A DNA stretch of 64,000 nucleotides from Bacteroidota bacterium (GTDB lineage: Bacteria; Bacteroidota; Ignavibacteria; Tepidaquicellales; Tepidaquicellaceae). Below are positions 42,819 through 51,019 of this stretch, piece after piece. Below the pieces are notes generated by a model that made no database searches, was not told the DNA's origin, and saw only the letters and a list, made by a program, of their open reading frames with translations. How positions within the stretch are numbered: position 1 is the stretch's first letter; every line of letters starts with the position of its first letter. A program made the translations under genes and the position numbers. The stretch spans positions 1 through 64,000 of the forward strand of contig JAFDZO010000011.1 of assembly GCA_018266845.1 (NCBI GenBank), written 5' to 3'.

Positions 42819-45161
42819 ATGAAAAAACTAATCATTGCTTTGGCAATGCTTTTGTGCTATGTATCGGCTCAGTCTCAGGTTGTTCCGATTGTATCACTAA
42901 AGCAAAATAACTCACAGGGAGTTCCTCTTGATACAGGGCAGTATAAAACTGTTACAGGAATTATTACCGCTGCTAATGAATTCGGCGGACCTTCATACAT
43001 GCAGGATAATACCGGCGGTATTGCCGTATTTTATCAGGAAATGTCAGCAGCTGTAAAAATCGGAGATAGTGTTATCGTTACTGCAAAGCTTATTCAATTT
43101 AACGGATTGACTGAGCTTTCTTTTACTCCGACAGGATGTTCGTTCACTAAAATTGATTCTAATAAAACCGTTACTCCGCTGGTAATTAATTTCCAGCAAT
43201 TCACCACACAGGATTACACAAGCATCGAGCCATACGAAGGCTTGCTGTTAAGATTCAATAACGTTACAACTACGGCGACAGGAACTTTTGCCGCAAACAC
43301 AAACTATCCGATTACCGATGTTACGGGCACGTATGCAAGCACTTTCAGAATTGATAATAACACAAACCTTGTAGGAACGGCAATACCAACGGGCACATTT
43401 TCTGTGATATGTGTCGGCAGCCAGTTTAAATCCGGCGCTCCGTATCAGGGAGGTTATCAGGTGCTTCCAAGATTTACAAATGATTTGATACTGGGCGCAG
43501 GTCCTAACATATTAAATCCCCCTGTTGAAAGCAGCTTGCTTCCGAACAGCGTAACAATTACGTGGACAACTCAGAACGCTTCGGATTCCAAAATTTATTA
43601 TATGAGAAGCGATTCAAACTACCAGCCTGTTGTATTCAAAGATTCAGTTTACGATGCGGCGCCGACAAATAATCACGTTCTGACAATTAATAATTTGCGC
43701 CCCGGAAGAATTTATTATATGAAAGCCTCTTCCACAAACGGAAGCGGCACCAGCTTAAGCTCAGGCAATTATTTCAGCACTTCATCCGACCCGACTTCAA
43801 CAGGAAAGTGGGAAGTTTATTTTAACAAATCAGTTGATACATCTTTTGCTTTGCCAAATAATAAAGCCCGCGGCAGCACGGATTTAAAAACCCGTCTGAT
43901 ACAAAGGATTGACTCGGCAAAGTATTCGATAGACTTTGCAATTTATTCTTTCAACGATATTACTCAAATCCGCGATGCTTTAATTCAGGCAGTTGCGCGG
44001 GGAGTGAAGCTGAGAATTGTTTATGACAGCAGGACTAATCAGTCGTTGATGCAGGATTTAATTAACGCGGGAATTCTTGTGCAGAAAAGAAATCAATCCA
44101 CCGGAGATTTAATGCACAACAAGTTTATGATATTTGACTCGCGCGATACAACCTCATATAAGGATGACTGGCTTTGGGGAGGCTCTGCTAATATTACTAA
44201 CGAGCAGTTTAATACCGACCAGCAGAATGTGGTTTTTATTCAGGATCAGGCACTATGCGCAACTTATACGAGAGAGTTTGAAGAAATGTGGGGTTCGCAT
44301 AATAACATTAATAATCCTTCGCTTGCAAAGTTTGGACCATATAAAACCGATAACACTCCTCACTTGTTTAATGTAAACGGAAGAAGAATTGATGTGTATT
44401 TTTCTCCTTCGGATAATCCGTCCACGCAGATTGAAAACATGATTGCGAATTATACGAATAAATCAATCAGCTTCGTAATTTATGCGTTCACGAGATTTAA
44501 TATTTCCAACAAAATGAAAACACAGTTCAGCCCTCCTACGAAAATGGTGAGAGGCGTATTTGATATATCGCAGGCAACTGCCGGAACTGTTTATGAGGAA
44601 ATGAAAGGTATCGGCGGAACGACTCCATGGAATCCGCCTGCCCCTGTTTATCTTGAAAATCAAACAGGACTTTTGCACAGCAAATATATGCTCATTGACG
44701 CTGACCTTATGACAAGCGACCCTATAGTGGAAACAGGCTCATTCAATTATTCAAATTCAGCTACATTCGGAAATGATGAAAACTTTTTGATTATACACGA
44801 TTCGTTAATGGCAAATCAGTACTATCAGGAATTTGCAAAGCGATATATTGAGTCCGGCGGTACAATCGGAATCAGTCATATTGAAAATTCTGTAACTGAA
44901 AATTATTATATGAAGCAGAATTATCCGAATCCTTTTAACCCAACGACGACAATTGAATTCGGAATTCCGAAATCTGATTTTGTTTCATTGAAAATATATG
45001 ATATGCTCGGCAGGGAAGTTACGACACTTGTTTCGCAGCACTTGCAGCAGGGAGTTTATAAATACACATTTGAAACCACAGGGCTTTCAAGCGGAATGTA
45101 TTTTTATTCGATAAATTCCGGCACATATAAGCAGACAAAACAAATGGTACTTGTGAAGTAA
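42819..45161 (+). CDS. Secreted phospholipase-D-like T9SS cargo with OB-fold
   Basis: 780 residues: signal peptide (1-19, ending AQSQ), OB-fold-like domain at about 20-225 (KTVTGIITAANEFGG, GDSVIVTAKLIQF), FN3 domain at about 230-325, then two PLD halves. HKD motif one is MHNKFMIFD followed by GGSANIT (about 432-458); motif two is LHSKYMLID followed by ETGSFNYS (about 620-645). Both H-x-K-x4-D sets are intact, so an active phosphodiesterase, either lipase or nuclease, is likely. The sorting domain runs from MKQNYPNPFNPTTT to KQMVLVK. The OB-fold suggests nucleic acid as a candidate substrate. Confidence 0.92.
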   Translation: MKKLIIALAMLLCYVSAQSQVVPIVSLKQNNSQGVPLDTGQYKTVTGIITAANEFGGPSYMQDNTGGIAVFYQEMSAAVKIGDSVIVTAKLIQFNGLTELSFTPTGCSFTKIDSNKTVTPLVINFQQFTTQDYTSIEPYEGLLLRFNNVTTTATGTFAANTNYPITDVTGTYASTFRIDNNTNLVGTAIPTGTFSVICVGSQFKSGAPYQGGYQVLPRFTNDLILGAGPNILNPPVESSLLPNSVTITWTTQNASDSKIYYMRSDSNYQPVVFKDSVYDAAPTNNHVLTINNLRPGRIYYMKASSTNGSGTSLSSGNYFSTSSDPTSTGKWEVYFNKSVDTSFALPNNKARGSTDLKTRLIQRIDSAKYSIDFAIYSFNDITQIRDALIQAVARGVKLRIVYDSRTNQSLMQDLINAGILVQKRNQSTGDLMHNKFMIFDSRDTTSYKDDWLWGGSANITNEQFNTDQQNVVFIQDQALCATYTREFEEMWGSHNNINNPSLAKFGPYKTDNTPHLFNVNGRRIDVYFSPSDNPSTQIENMIANYTNKSISFVIYAFTRFNISNKMKTQFSPPTKMVRGVFDISQATAGTVYEEMKGIGGTTPWNPPAPVYLENQTGLLHSKYMLIDADLMTSDPIVETGSFNYSNSATFGNDENFLIIHDSLMANQYYQEFAKRYIESGGTIGISHIENSVTENYYMKQNYPNPFNPTTTIEFGIPKSDFVSLKIYDMLGREVTTLVSQHLQQGVYKYTFETTGLSSGMYFYSINSGTYKQTKQMVLVK

Positions 45162-45213
45162 AATATATTCTAAATGCGAAGATATAGCTTCGGAACGTTT
45201 ACAAATATCATTC

Positions 45214-45243
45214 AATCCCAAGATGGAGAAACCTCTTGGGATT
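45214..45243 (+). terminator. Rho-independent terminator after the PLD-like gene
   Basis: AATCCCAAG and CTTGGGATT stem followed by TTTTTTTG, 52 bp after the stop. Confidence 0.88.
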
Positions 45244-45302
45244 TTTTTTGTCCAATAAGAGAAAATGAAATTTCTTTGAGACAACACTCTCACTTTGAGC
45301 GG

Positions 45303-45697
45303 AGTACTCCGCGAAGCGGAGGAAGGGGTGTCTTTTAGTAACATATTATATTACTGTGTCCCAAACCCCGTTTGGGGCGGCACTAAACTTGTAACATTTC
45401 CAAACAGAGGTTTGGCAATGGGAAATGCTGAGTAAAAATTAGATATATTCTCAGAACTTAGAAGCCCTGCTCCTTGAGGGTAGTACTCCGCGAAGCGGAG
45501 GGAGCGATGTCTTTTAGTAACATATTATATTACTGCGTCCCAAACCCCGTTTGGGACGGCACTAAACTTGTAACATTCCCAAACAGAGGTTTAGCAATGA
45601 GAAATGCTGAGTAAAAAATCGATATATTCTCAGAACTTAGAAGCCCTGCTCCTTGAGGGTAGTACTCCGCGAAGCGGAGGGAGCGATGTCTTTTAGT
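45303..45697. repeat. 179-bp tandem repeat, 2.2 copies, non-coding
   Basis: Units begin at 45303, 45482 and 45661 (AGTACTCCGCGAAGCGGA), giving an exact 179-base period twice; the third copy breaks off after 37 bases at 45697. The two full copies differ at roughly a dozen positions. Each unit contains hairpins: CTCCGC-GAA-GCGGAG, CCCAAAC-CCC-GTTTGGG, CCAAAC-AGAG-GTTTGG (last pair altered in copy two), AGTAA-N9-TTACT, and CTGAG...CTCAG. There is no open frame through the array. Function unknown: structured RNA, protein-binding array or inert tandem duplication are all possible. Confidence 0.9.
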
Positions 45698-45755
45698 TAT
45701 ATGTCAAGAATTTTAATGAAGTAATAAAGAGGATACCTAAACTACATTAGGCAGC

Positions 45756-45783
45756 GTAGAGAAGCAACATATTGCGTCTCTAC
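45756..45783. repeat. GTAGAGA palindrome of dispersed-repeat type
   Basis: GTAGAGAAGCAA-CATA-TTGCGTCTCTAC: a 12-base stem with one mismatch. This GTAGAGACGC...GCGTCTCTAC pattern is a familiar dispersed intergenic palindrome in several bacterial groups. A degraded half occurs near 16228-16245. Confidence 0.65.
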
Positions 45784-45999
45784 ACGAAAGAAGGAGGCGG
45801 CTTACAGTTACTTTTTGAAAAACTAAGAATTGAAATAATAAGAAGATACAGTGAGTAACAAAAAATCGCAATATAAACACATATTAATACAGCAAGATAA
45901 AATGAGCGTATAGAAATAAGCGTAAGTTCAGCTATCTATCAAAAATAAAAAATAGTTATATACATTTCATTTTAAACCACCTTTAAGTATTTTTAACCC
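45784..45999. other. AT-rich spacer upstream of the PASTA gene
   Basis: No ORF or clear structure is visible beyond the palindrome just upstream. This stretch should contain the promoter for the long plus-strand operon beginning with the PASTA gene. Confidence 0.4.
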
Positions 46000-46983
46000 A
46001 TGTGGAAAAGATTTCTATTTTTGTTTCTCGGAGTAATAGCCATGGTTCTGCTTTTCAACAGCGTCATCATGCCTTGGTATGTGAAGCATACTGATACTGT
46101 TAAAGTCCCAAATGTGGTTGGGATGAAATTTCTTGATGCTAAGAAAAAAATCGAGGCAGCAGGGCTTGAGGTAAAGCAGGGCGATATTCGTTACGATGAA
46201 AATAAACCCATAGGGGAAATAATTGACCAGAACCCGCCATCCGACCAGATTGTAAAATACGGCAGAAGGATATATCTGACTGTCTGCGGCGGAGAGCAGC
46301 TTGTTGAAGTGCCGGCGCTTCATGGCAGGACACTTCGCGATGCCAAGTTTACCCTTGAACAGCGCGGTCTTCAAATAGGTGAAAGCGTGAGAAAAAGCTC
46401 TAATGATGTCAAAGAGGATTGTGTAATCTCTCAGATAATTCAGCCCGGCAGTAAGGTGAAACGAAGCACCAAGATTGATTTAATTATCAGTGATGGAACT
46501 CTAAAGGGTGATTTAGTCGTGCCTGATTTGATAGGTAAAAAGCTGGAGGAAGCTAAGAAAATAATCTCCGATAAAAAGCTGAAACTTGGCAAAATAAACT
46601 ATCAGATTAATAACGACATTGCTCCGGGACAGGTTGTTGACCAGTATCCAAAGAAGGATAAATCCGCCAATGAAAACACGGCTATAGATTTGTTTGTCTC
46701 AAAGAAGAAAAAAGTTGACTCGGAAGAAAAACCTGCAATAGACAATACACCTACTGAAAAGAAAGAACCGGAAACAGATAAAACGGATAAAGAGAAAACC
46801 GAAAAGAAAAACGACGGCAAGAAAAAAGAATCCGGCGATAAGGAAGCTGTAAACCCAAAATCTGAGCCGGACACTAAGAAAAAAGATACTGAAAAAAAGA
46901 AAGCTGTAGAGCCAAAGAAAGAGGAAAAGAAAACGCAAGAGCCGAAAAAGAAAGACGAAAAAAAGAAGGACGGTACACAGTGA
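46000..46983 (+). CDS. PASTA-domain membrane protein
   Basis: 327 residues: one N-terminal transmembrane helix (about 5-24), then three PASTA domains at about 35-100 (VKVPNVVGMKFLDAKKKIEA), 101-168 (VEVPALHGRTLRDAKFTLEQ) and 170-235 (LVVPDLIGKKLEEAKKII), and a low-complexity Lys/Glu/Pro tail from about 236. PASTA domains bind muropeptides or cell-wall sites. No kinase or penicillin-binding domain is attached. Its end overlaps the GTG start of rpe, so the two are coupled. The tail may interact with the wall or be periplasmic linker. Confidence 0.93.
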   Translation: MWKRFLFLFLGVIAMVLLFNSVIMPWYVKHTDTVKVPNVVGMKFLDAKKKIEAAGLEVKQGDIRYDENKPIGEIIDQNPPSDQIVKYGRRIYLTVCGGEQLVEVPALHGRTLRDAKFTLEQRGLQIGESVRKSSNDVKEDCVISQIIQPGSKVKRSTKIDLIISDGTLKGDLVVPDLIGKKLEEAKKIISDKKLKLGKINYQINNDIAPGQVVDQYPKKDKSANENTAIDLFVSKKKKVDSEEKPAIDNTPTEKKEPETDKTDKEKTEKKNDGKKKESGDKEAVNPKSEPDTKKKDTEKKKAVEPKKEEKKTQEPKKKDEKKKDGTQ

Positions 46984-47633
46984 AATTTATCTGCCCTTCA
47001 ATGTTATCTGCCAATTTTGCAAAGCTTGCCGACGAGTTCAAGGAAGTCGAAATAGCAGGGGCTGACATAATTCATTGCGATGTTATGGATGGAAATTTTG
47101 TCCCTAATATCAGCTTTGGTCAGTCAGTCATTAAGCAGGTTAACGAAATGACCAATCTTCCTCTTGACGTTCACTTAATGATAAATGAACCTTCAAGATA
47201 CATAAAGGAGTTCGCAGAAGCTGGAGCAGATTTTATTTCAGTTCATTACGAAAATAATTATCACCTTAATCGGGTTATAAATCAAATTAAAGATGCCGGC
47301 GCTAAAGCAGGAGTCGTTATAAATCCGGCTACACCCGTTTTTGTTCTGGAGAATATTCTTCCTTTTGTTGATTTTGTTTTACTGATGAGCGTGAATCCCG
47401 GTTTTGGCGGTCAGAAATTCATTAGCAATACTATGTCAAAAGTAACAGGGCTTAAAAAAATTATTGCAGAGAAAAATTATAATTGTAAAATCCAGATTGA
47501 CGGAGGAGTAGATTTAAACAATATAAAAGAACTATCTGATGCCGGAGTTGATATGTTTGTGTGCGGAGCCTCAATTTTCGGAAGTGATAACCGCGCAGAA
47601 GTGATAAAAAAAATGAAAGATTTAATTTCGTAA
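46980..47633 (+). CDS. rpe: Ribulose-phosphate 3-epimerase
   Basis: 217 residues from a GTG overlapping the PASTA stop. It interconverts ribulose-5-phosphate and xylulose-5-phosphate in the pentose phosphate pathway. The TIM-barrel signatures are present: CPSMLSANFAKLADE, DIIHCDVMDGNFVPNISFG (metal-binding His and Asp), DVHLMI, MSVNPGFGGQKF and QIDGGVDLNN with the catalytic Asp. The phosphate site GGV and CGASIF at the C-terminus are intact. Six bases separate it from nnr. Confidence 0.97.
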   Translation: MKFICPSMLSANFAKLADEFKEVEIAGADIIHCDVMDGNFVPNISFGQSVIKQVNEMTNLPLDVHLMINEPSRYIKEFAEAGADFISVHYENNYHLNRVINQIKDAGAKAGVVINPATPVFVLENILPFVDFVLLMSVNPGFGGQKFISNTMSKVTGLKKIIAEKNYNCKIQIDGGVDLNNIKELSDAGVDMFVCGASIFGSDNRAEVIKKMKDLIS

Positions 47634-47639
47634 ATTTTT

Positions 47640-49190
47640 ATGAAAAGCGTGTTTTTCAACAATGAAGTTCTCGGAGTTGAAAAAAATATTATTAATAAAC
47701 TTTCCATACCTTCCATAGTCCTAATGGAAAATGCCGGAAGAAATTCGGCAGATTTCATTTTATCAAAAATTAACCGTATATCAAAAATTGTCATTCTCGC
47801 AGGCAAAGGAAACAATGCCGGAGACGGTTTTGTTATTGCAAGACACCTTGCAAATAGCGGGAGAAAGTCAGCTGTTGTTCTTCTCTACCCCCATGCCGAA
47901 CTAAAGGGAGATGCTCTTATTAATTTTAAGATTCTAAGCTCATATAAAGATTTTGTTTCAACTGCCTACATAAAAAACTGGAGTGAAATTAGAGAAATTG
48001 TAAGTGAAAAAAATACTGTTATAATAGATGCAGTTTTTGGAATCGGTTTTAAGGGTGAACTTGAATCCCGCTTGCAAAACATTTTTGCTGAAATTAATAG
48101 TCTTAAAAGCAAAACTGTTTTTGCTGTTGATACTCCCTCGGGGTTATATGATTACAATCAGCATCAAGTCTGCCTTAAAGCAGATTACACAATCTCAATG
48201 GCTGTGAAAAAATTTCATTCCATGTTTTTAAAGGGTAGAGAAGCGTCAGGTATAATTCATACTGTTGATATAGGTGTTTCGGAAAAAAACTTTGATAATC
48301 TTAATGCAAGGAATATTTTTGAAGTTCAGGAGCAAGACGTTAGAAAAATAATTCCACTAAGAAACATAAACAGCCATAAATATTCTACAGGAAAAGTTTT
48401 TGTGCTGGCGGGCTCGAAAGGCTTAACCGGTGCAGCATATTTGTGTTCTCAATCGGCTTTAATTTCAGGCTGCGGAGCAGTGATGCTTGGAATTCCTGAT
48501 TCACTTAACACCATACTTGCGCGTAAATTAACGGAAGTAATGACTCTGCCTCTTAATGAAACCGCTGAACACACGCTTGCTCTTTCTTCTTGTAAGAAAA
48601 TTCAGGAGAAAATTAAATGGTGCGATGCACTGCTGATAGGACCGGGTATTGCCAAAAATGATGAAACGACCGGTTTGATTTCCAATGTAATTTCTGAAAA
48701 TGATATACCCATTGTGCTTGATGCCGACGGATTATCTGCCTTTAAAAATCTTAAACTGAATCGAAGAAAGAATAAGATTATTTTGACTCCGCATCTTGGT
48801 GAGTTTGCAAACCTTTTAGATGTTTCGATAGACGAGCTAAAAAATAATTTATATAATTATTCTGTGGACTATGCAAAAAAGAAAAATGTAATTTTAGTGT
48901 TAAAAGGTTCACCAAGTATAACTACAGATGGAAAACAATTTTATATAAACTCAACCGGAAATCCTGCTCTTTCAACGGCGGGCAGCGGAGATGTTCTCGC
49001 CGGAATTATTGCATCGCTTTATTCAAGAACTAAAAATGCGATAGACAGCGCGATTGCAGGGGTGTATGTTCACGGCAAAAGCGCAGACTTGCTTTGCGGA
49101 AAGAGCAAAAACAATTTCACATACAAAGCATCGGATATAGTCAAAATAATTCCTCACGCCGTTTCATCAATCCTAAACACAACTGCCTGA
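47640..49190 (+). CDS. nnr: Bifunctional NAD(P)H-hydrate epimerase/dehydratase
   Basis: 516 residues, the usual fused length. The N-terminal YjeF domain (1-210) epimerises damaged NAD(P)HX, with MENAGRN and LAGKGNNAGDGFVIARHL; the C-terminal ribokinase-like domain (about 235-510) is the ADP- or ATP-dependent dehydratase, with VLAGSKGLTGAAYL, LTPHLGEFANLL and the active-site STAGSGDVLAGIIASL. Repairs hydrated nicotinamide cofactors in the cytosol. It is tightly packed between rpe and the VanZ gene. Confidence 0.96.
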   Translation: MKSVFFNNEVLGVEKNIINKLSIPSIVLMENAGRNSADFILSKINRISKIVILAGKGNNAGDGFVIARHLANSGRKSAVVLLYPHAELKGDALINFKILSSYKDFVSTAYIKNWSEIREIVSEKNTVIIDAVFGIGFKGELESRLQNIFAEINSLKSKTVFAVDTPSGLYDYNQHQVCLKADYTISMAVKKFHSMFLKGREASGIIHTVDIGVSEKNFDNLNARNIFEVQEQDVRKIIPLRNINSHKYSTGKVFVLAGSKGLTGAAYLCSQSALISGCGAVMLGIPDSLNTILARKLTEVMTLPLNETAEHTLALSSCKKIQEKIKWCDALLIGPGIAKNDETTGLISNVISENDIPIVLDADGLSAFKNLKLNRRKNKIILTPHLGEFANLLDVSIDELKNNLYNYSVDYAKKKNVILVLKGSPSITTDGKQFYINSTGNPALSTAGSGDVLAGIIASLYSRTKNAIDSAIAGVYVHGKSADLLCGKSKNNFTYKASDIVKIIPHAVSSILNTTA

Positions 49191-49191
49191 T

Positions 49192-49593
49192 TTGAACCGA
49201 AAAATTTTCCATTACATTTTACTAATATACGCATTAGGAATTTTTATTGAGTCGTCATTGCCGGGAGATAATTTTCCCAAAATTGATTTAACACTTGCAG
49301 ATAAATACGCCCATTTTATTATTTATTTCGGGCTTTGTTTGTTATTTTTTTATTCCTTAAAAAATCAGTCAAAATTTATTAAATTACGGCAATATCCATT
49401 ATTTTTTTCTTTTGTGTTTACATCACTGTATGGAGTTACCGATGAAGTACATCAAATGTTCACTCCATACCGTTCGAGCGATATACTTGACTGGTTAGCT
49501 GATACTTTAGGCGCGCTTTTATGTATTATTTTTATTAAAATTTTTTACAAGAAACTTCCATTTTTAAATACGAATAAACCTCAAACAATCTAA
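49192..49593 (+). CDS. VanZ-like membrane protein
   Basis: 133 residues from a TTG one base after the nnr stop. Four hydrophobic helices and the VanZ-family marks ESSLPGDNFP near residue 20, DKYAHFIIYFGLCLLFF near 35-52 and TDEVHQMFTPYRSSDILDWLAD (read as TDEVHQMF...DILDWLADTLG) near 83-105. The family is widespread and mostly of unknown role. Its last base is shared with the ATG of nuoN. Confidence 0.9.
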   Translation: MNRKIFHYILLIYALGIFIESSLPGDNFPKIDLTLADKYAHFIIYFGLCLLFFYSLKNQSKFIKLRQYPLFFSFVFTSLYGVTDEVHQMFTPYRSSDILDWLADTLGALLCIIFIKIFYKKLPFLNTNKPQTI

Positions 49594-51017
49594 TGATTCC
49601 TTTAAAAGAATTTGCTGAAATTATTCCGCTGTTAATAATTACTTCAGCTGCTTTATTGACAATGGTTTTTGAAATTATTTCCAAGAAAAGCGCAAATGCA
49701 ATTTATGGATTAAGCATAGTTACCATCTTAGGCGCTATTGCCGCGTCTTTCACCGGTCTAAATAAAGACATGGTAATTTTTAATAATTACTTTCACCTGA
49801 ACAATACAACTTTAGCCTTCACAGTTACAATATTAATCGGAATGTTAATTACTGTCATTAGCGCCAAAAGTTACCTTGAGAAGGAAGATATTAATTTCGG
49901 CGAGTTTTATTCTTTATTGCTTTTTGCGATAATGGGAATGTATCTGATGATTTGGGGCAATGATATTCTTGTTATCTTTATAGGGCTTGAGCTAATGTCA
50001 ATTTGCTTTTATATTCTCGCAGGATTTTTGCGTAAGAGACCAAAATCAAATGAGAGCGCGTTGAAGTATTTTCTGCTCGGAGCATTTATGACAGGATTTA
50101 TTGTTTATGGAATCGCTTTAATGTACGGCGTTACAGGAACCACTAACCTAACGATTTTGTATTCCAATCCTGAAAATTATAAAAATTCTATTTTTGTAAT
50201 CGGCTTCGGATTGTACATGATAGGATTTTTCTTTAAGATGGGTATATTTCCTTTCCACATGTGGGTACCGGATGTATATGACGGCGCTCCGACAATCGTA
50301 TCAGGTATGATGTCAACGGCTGGAAAGATAGCTGCTGTTGCCACAATCCTCCCGTTCATTCTTAATGTTCACCTTAATGAATTCCAGCAGGTGTTTTCAG
50401 TTCTCGCCGTAGTAACAATGTTATTCGGGAACGTGATTGCATTAGCGCAGACAAATATTAAAAGACTTTTGGCATATTCATCAATATCAAGCGCGGGCTA
50501 CATTATGGTCGGCATTGCTTCAATGAATGAACTTGCAACAAAAGGCATAGCATACTACCTTGTTGCTTATACTTTCATGCAGCTTGGAGCTTTTTTAATT
50601 GTATCTTTAATAGAAAAGAAATCTGCCGACTCAAAAGATTATGCAAATATTGATTTAGATGATTATAAAGGGCTAGCAAAACGAAATCCGTGGCTTGCAA
50701 CTTTTATGACACTATTTTTATTTTCATTAGCGGGCATTCCTCCTTTTGCAGGATTTTGGGGCAAGTATTATTTGTTCTATGCTTCAATAAAAGCCGGGCT
50801 TATCTGGCTTTCAGTAATAGGTATTTTGCTTAGCATGATTTCAATTTACTATTATCTGAAAGTTATAGTTTACATGTGGTTCAGTGAATCAGATACTGTT
50901 CAGGAAAAAGAAAGCATCGGAGCGCTTGGCTTCACAGGAATATCACTTGCAATCATAGGAACATTAGTATTTGGATTTTTCCCTAACCTATTTTTTAACT
51001 TGTTCAAATTTGCTTAA
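49593..51017 (+). CDS. nuoN: NADH-quinone oxidoreductase subunit N
   Basis: 474 residues with about 14 transmembrane helices. This is an antiporter-like proton-pumping subunit of complex I. Family marks: GLELMSICFYILAGF with the Glu of helix 5 (about 130), SNESALKYFLLGAF (Lys), FFKMGIFPFHMWVPDVYDGAP split around the helix-8 Lys, and the lysine-containing LAQTNIKRLLAYSSISSAGY. It overlaps the TAA of vanZ. No other nuo gene lies in the window, although nuoN normally ends a nuo operon. Confidence 0.95.
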   Translation: MIPLKEFAEIIPLLIITSAALLTMVFEIISKKSANAIYGLSIVTILGAIAASFTGLNKDMVIFNNYFHLNNTTLAFTVTILIGMLITVISAKSYLEKEDINFGEFYSLLLFAIMGMYLMIWGNDILVIFIGLELMSICFYILAGFLRKRPKSNESALKYFLLGAFMTGFIVYGIALMYGVTGTTNLTILYSNPENYKNSIFVIGFGLYMIGFFFKMGIFPFHMWVPDVYDGAPTIVSGMMSTAGKIAAVATILPFILNVHLNEFQQVFSVLAVVTMLFGNVIALAQTNIKRLLAYSSISSAGYIMVGIASMNELATKGIAYYLVAYTFMQLGAFLIVSLIEKKSADSKDYANIDLDDYKGLAKRNPWLATFMTLFLFSLAGIPPFAGFWGKYYLFYASIKAGLIWLSVIGILLSMISIYYYLKVIVYMWFSESDTVQEKESIGALGFTGISLAIIGTLVFGFFPNLFFNLFKFA

Positions 51018-51019
51018 GT

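Noticed and set aside
45303-45697. CRISPR array or phage-derived repeat
   Set aside because: The repeat unit is 179 bp with no unique spacers and the copies are contiguous; this is tandem, not CRISPR.
46000-46983. Serine/threonine kinase or PBP with PASTA domains
   Set aside because: Nothing before the first PASTA domain except one membrane helix; no kinase or transpeptidase motifs.
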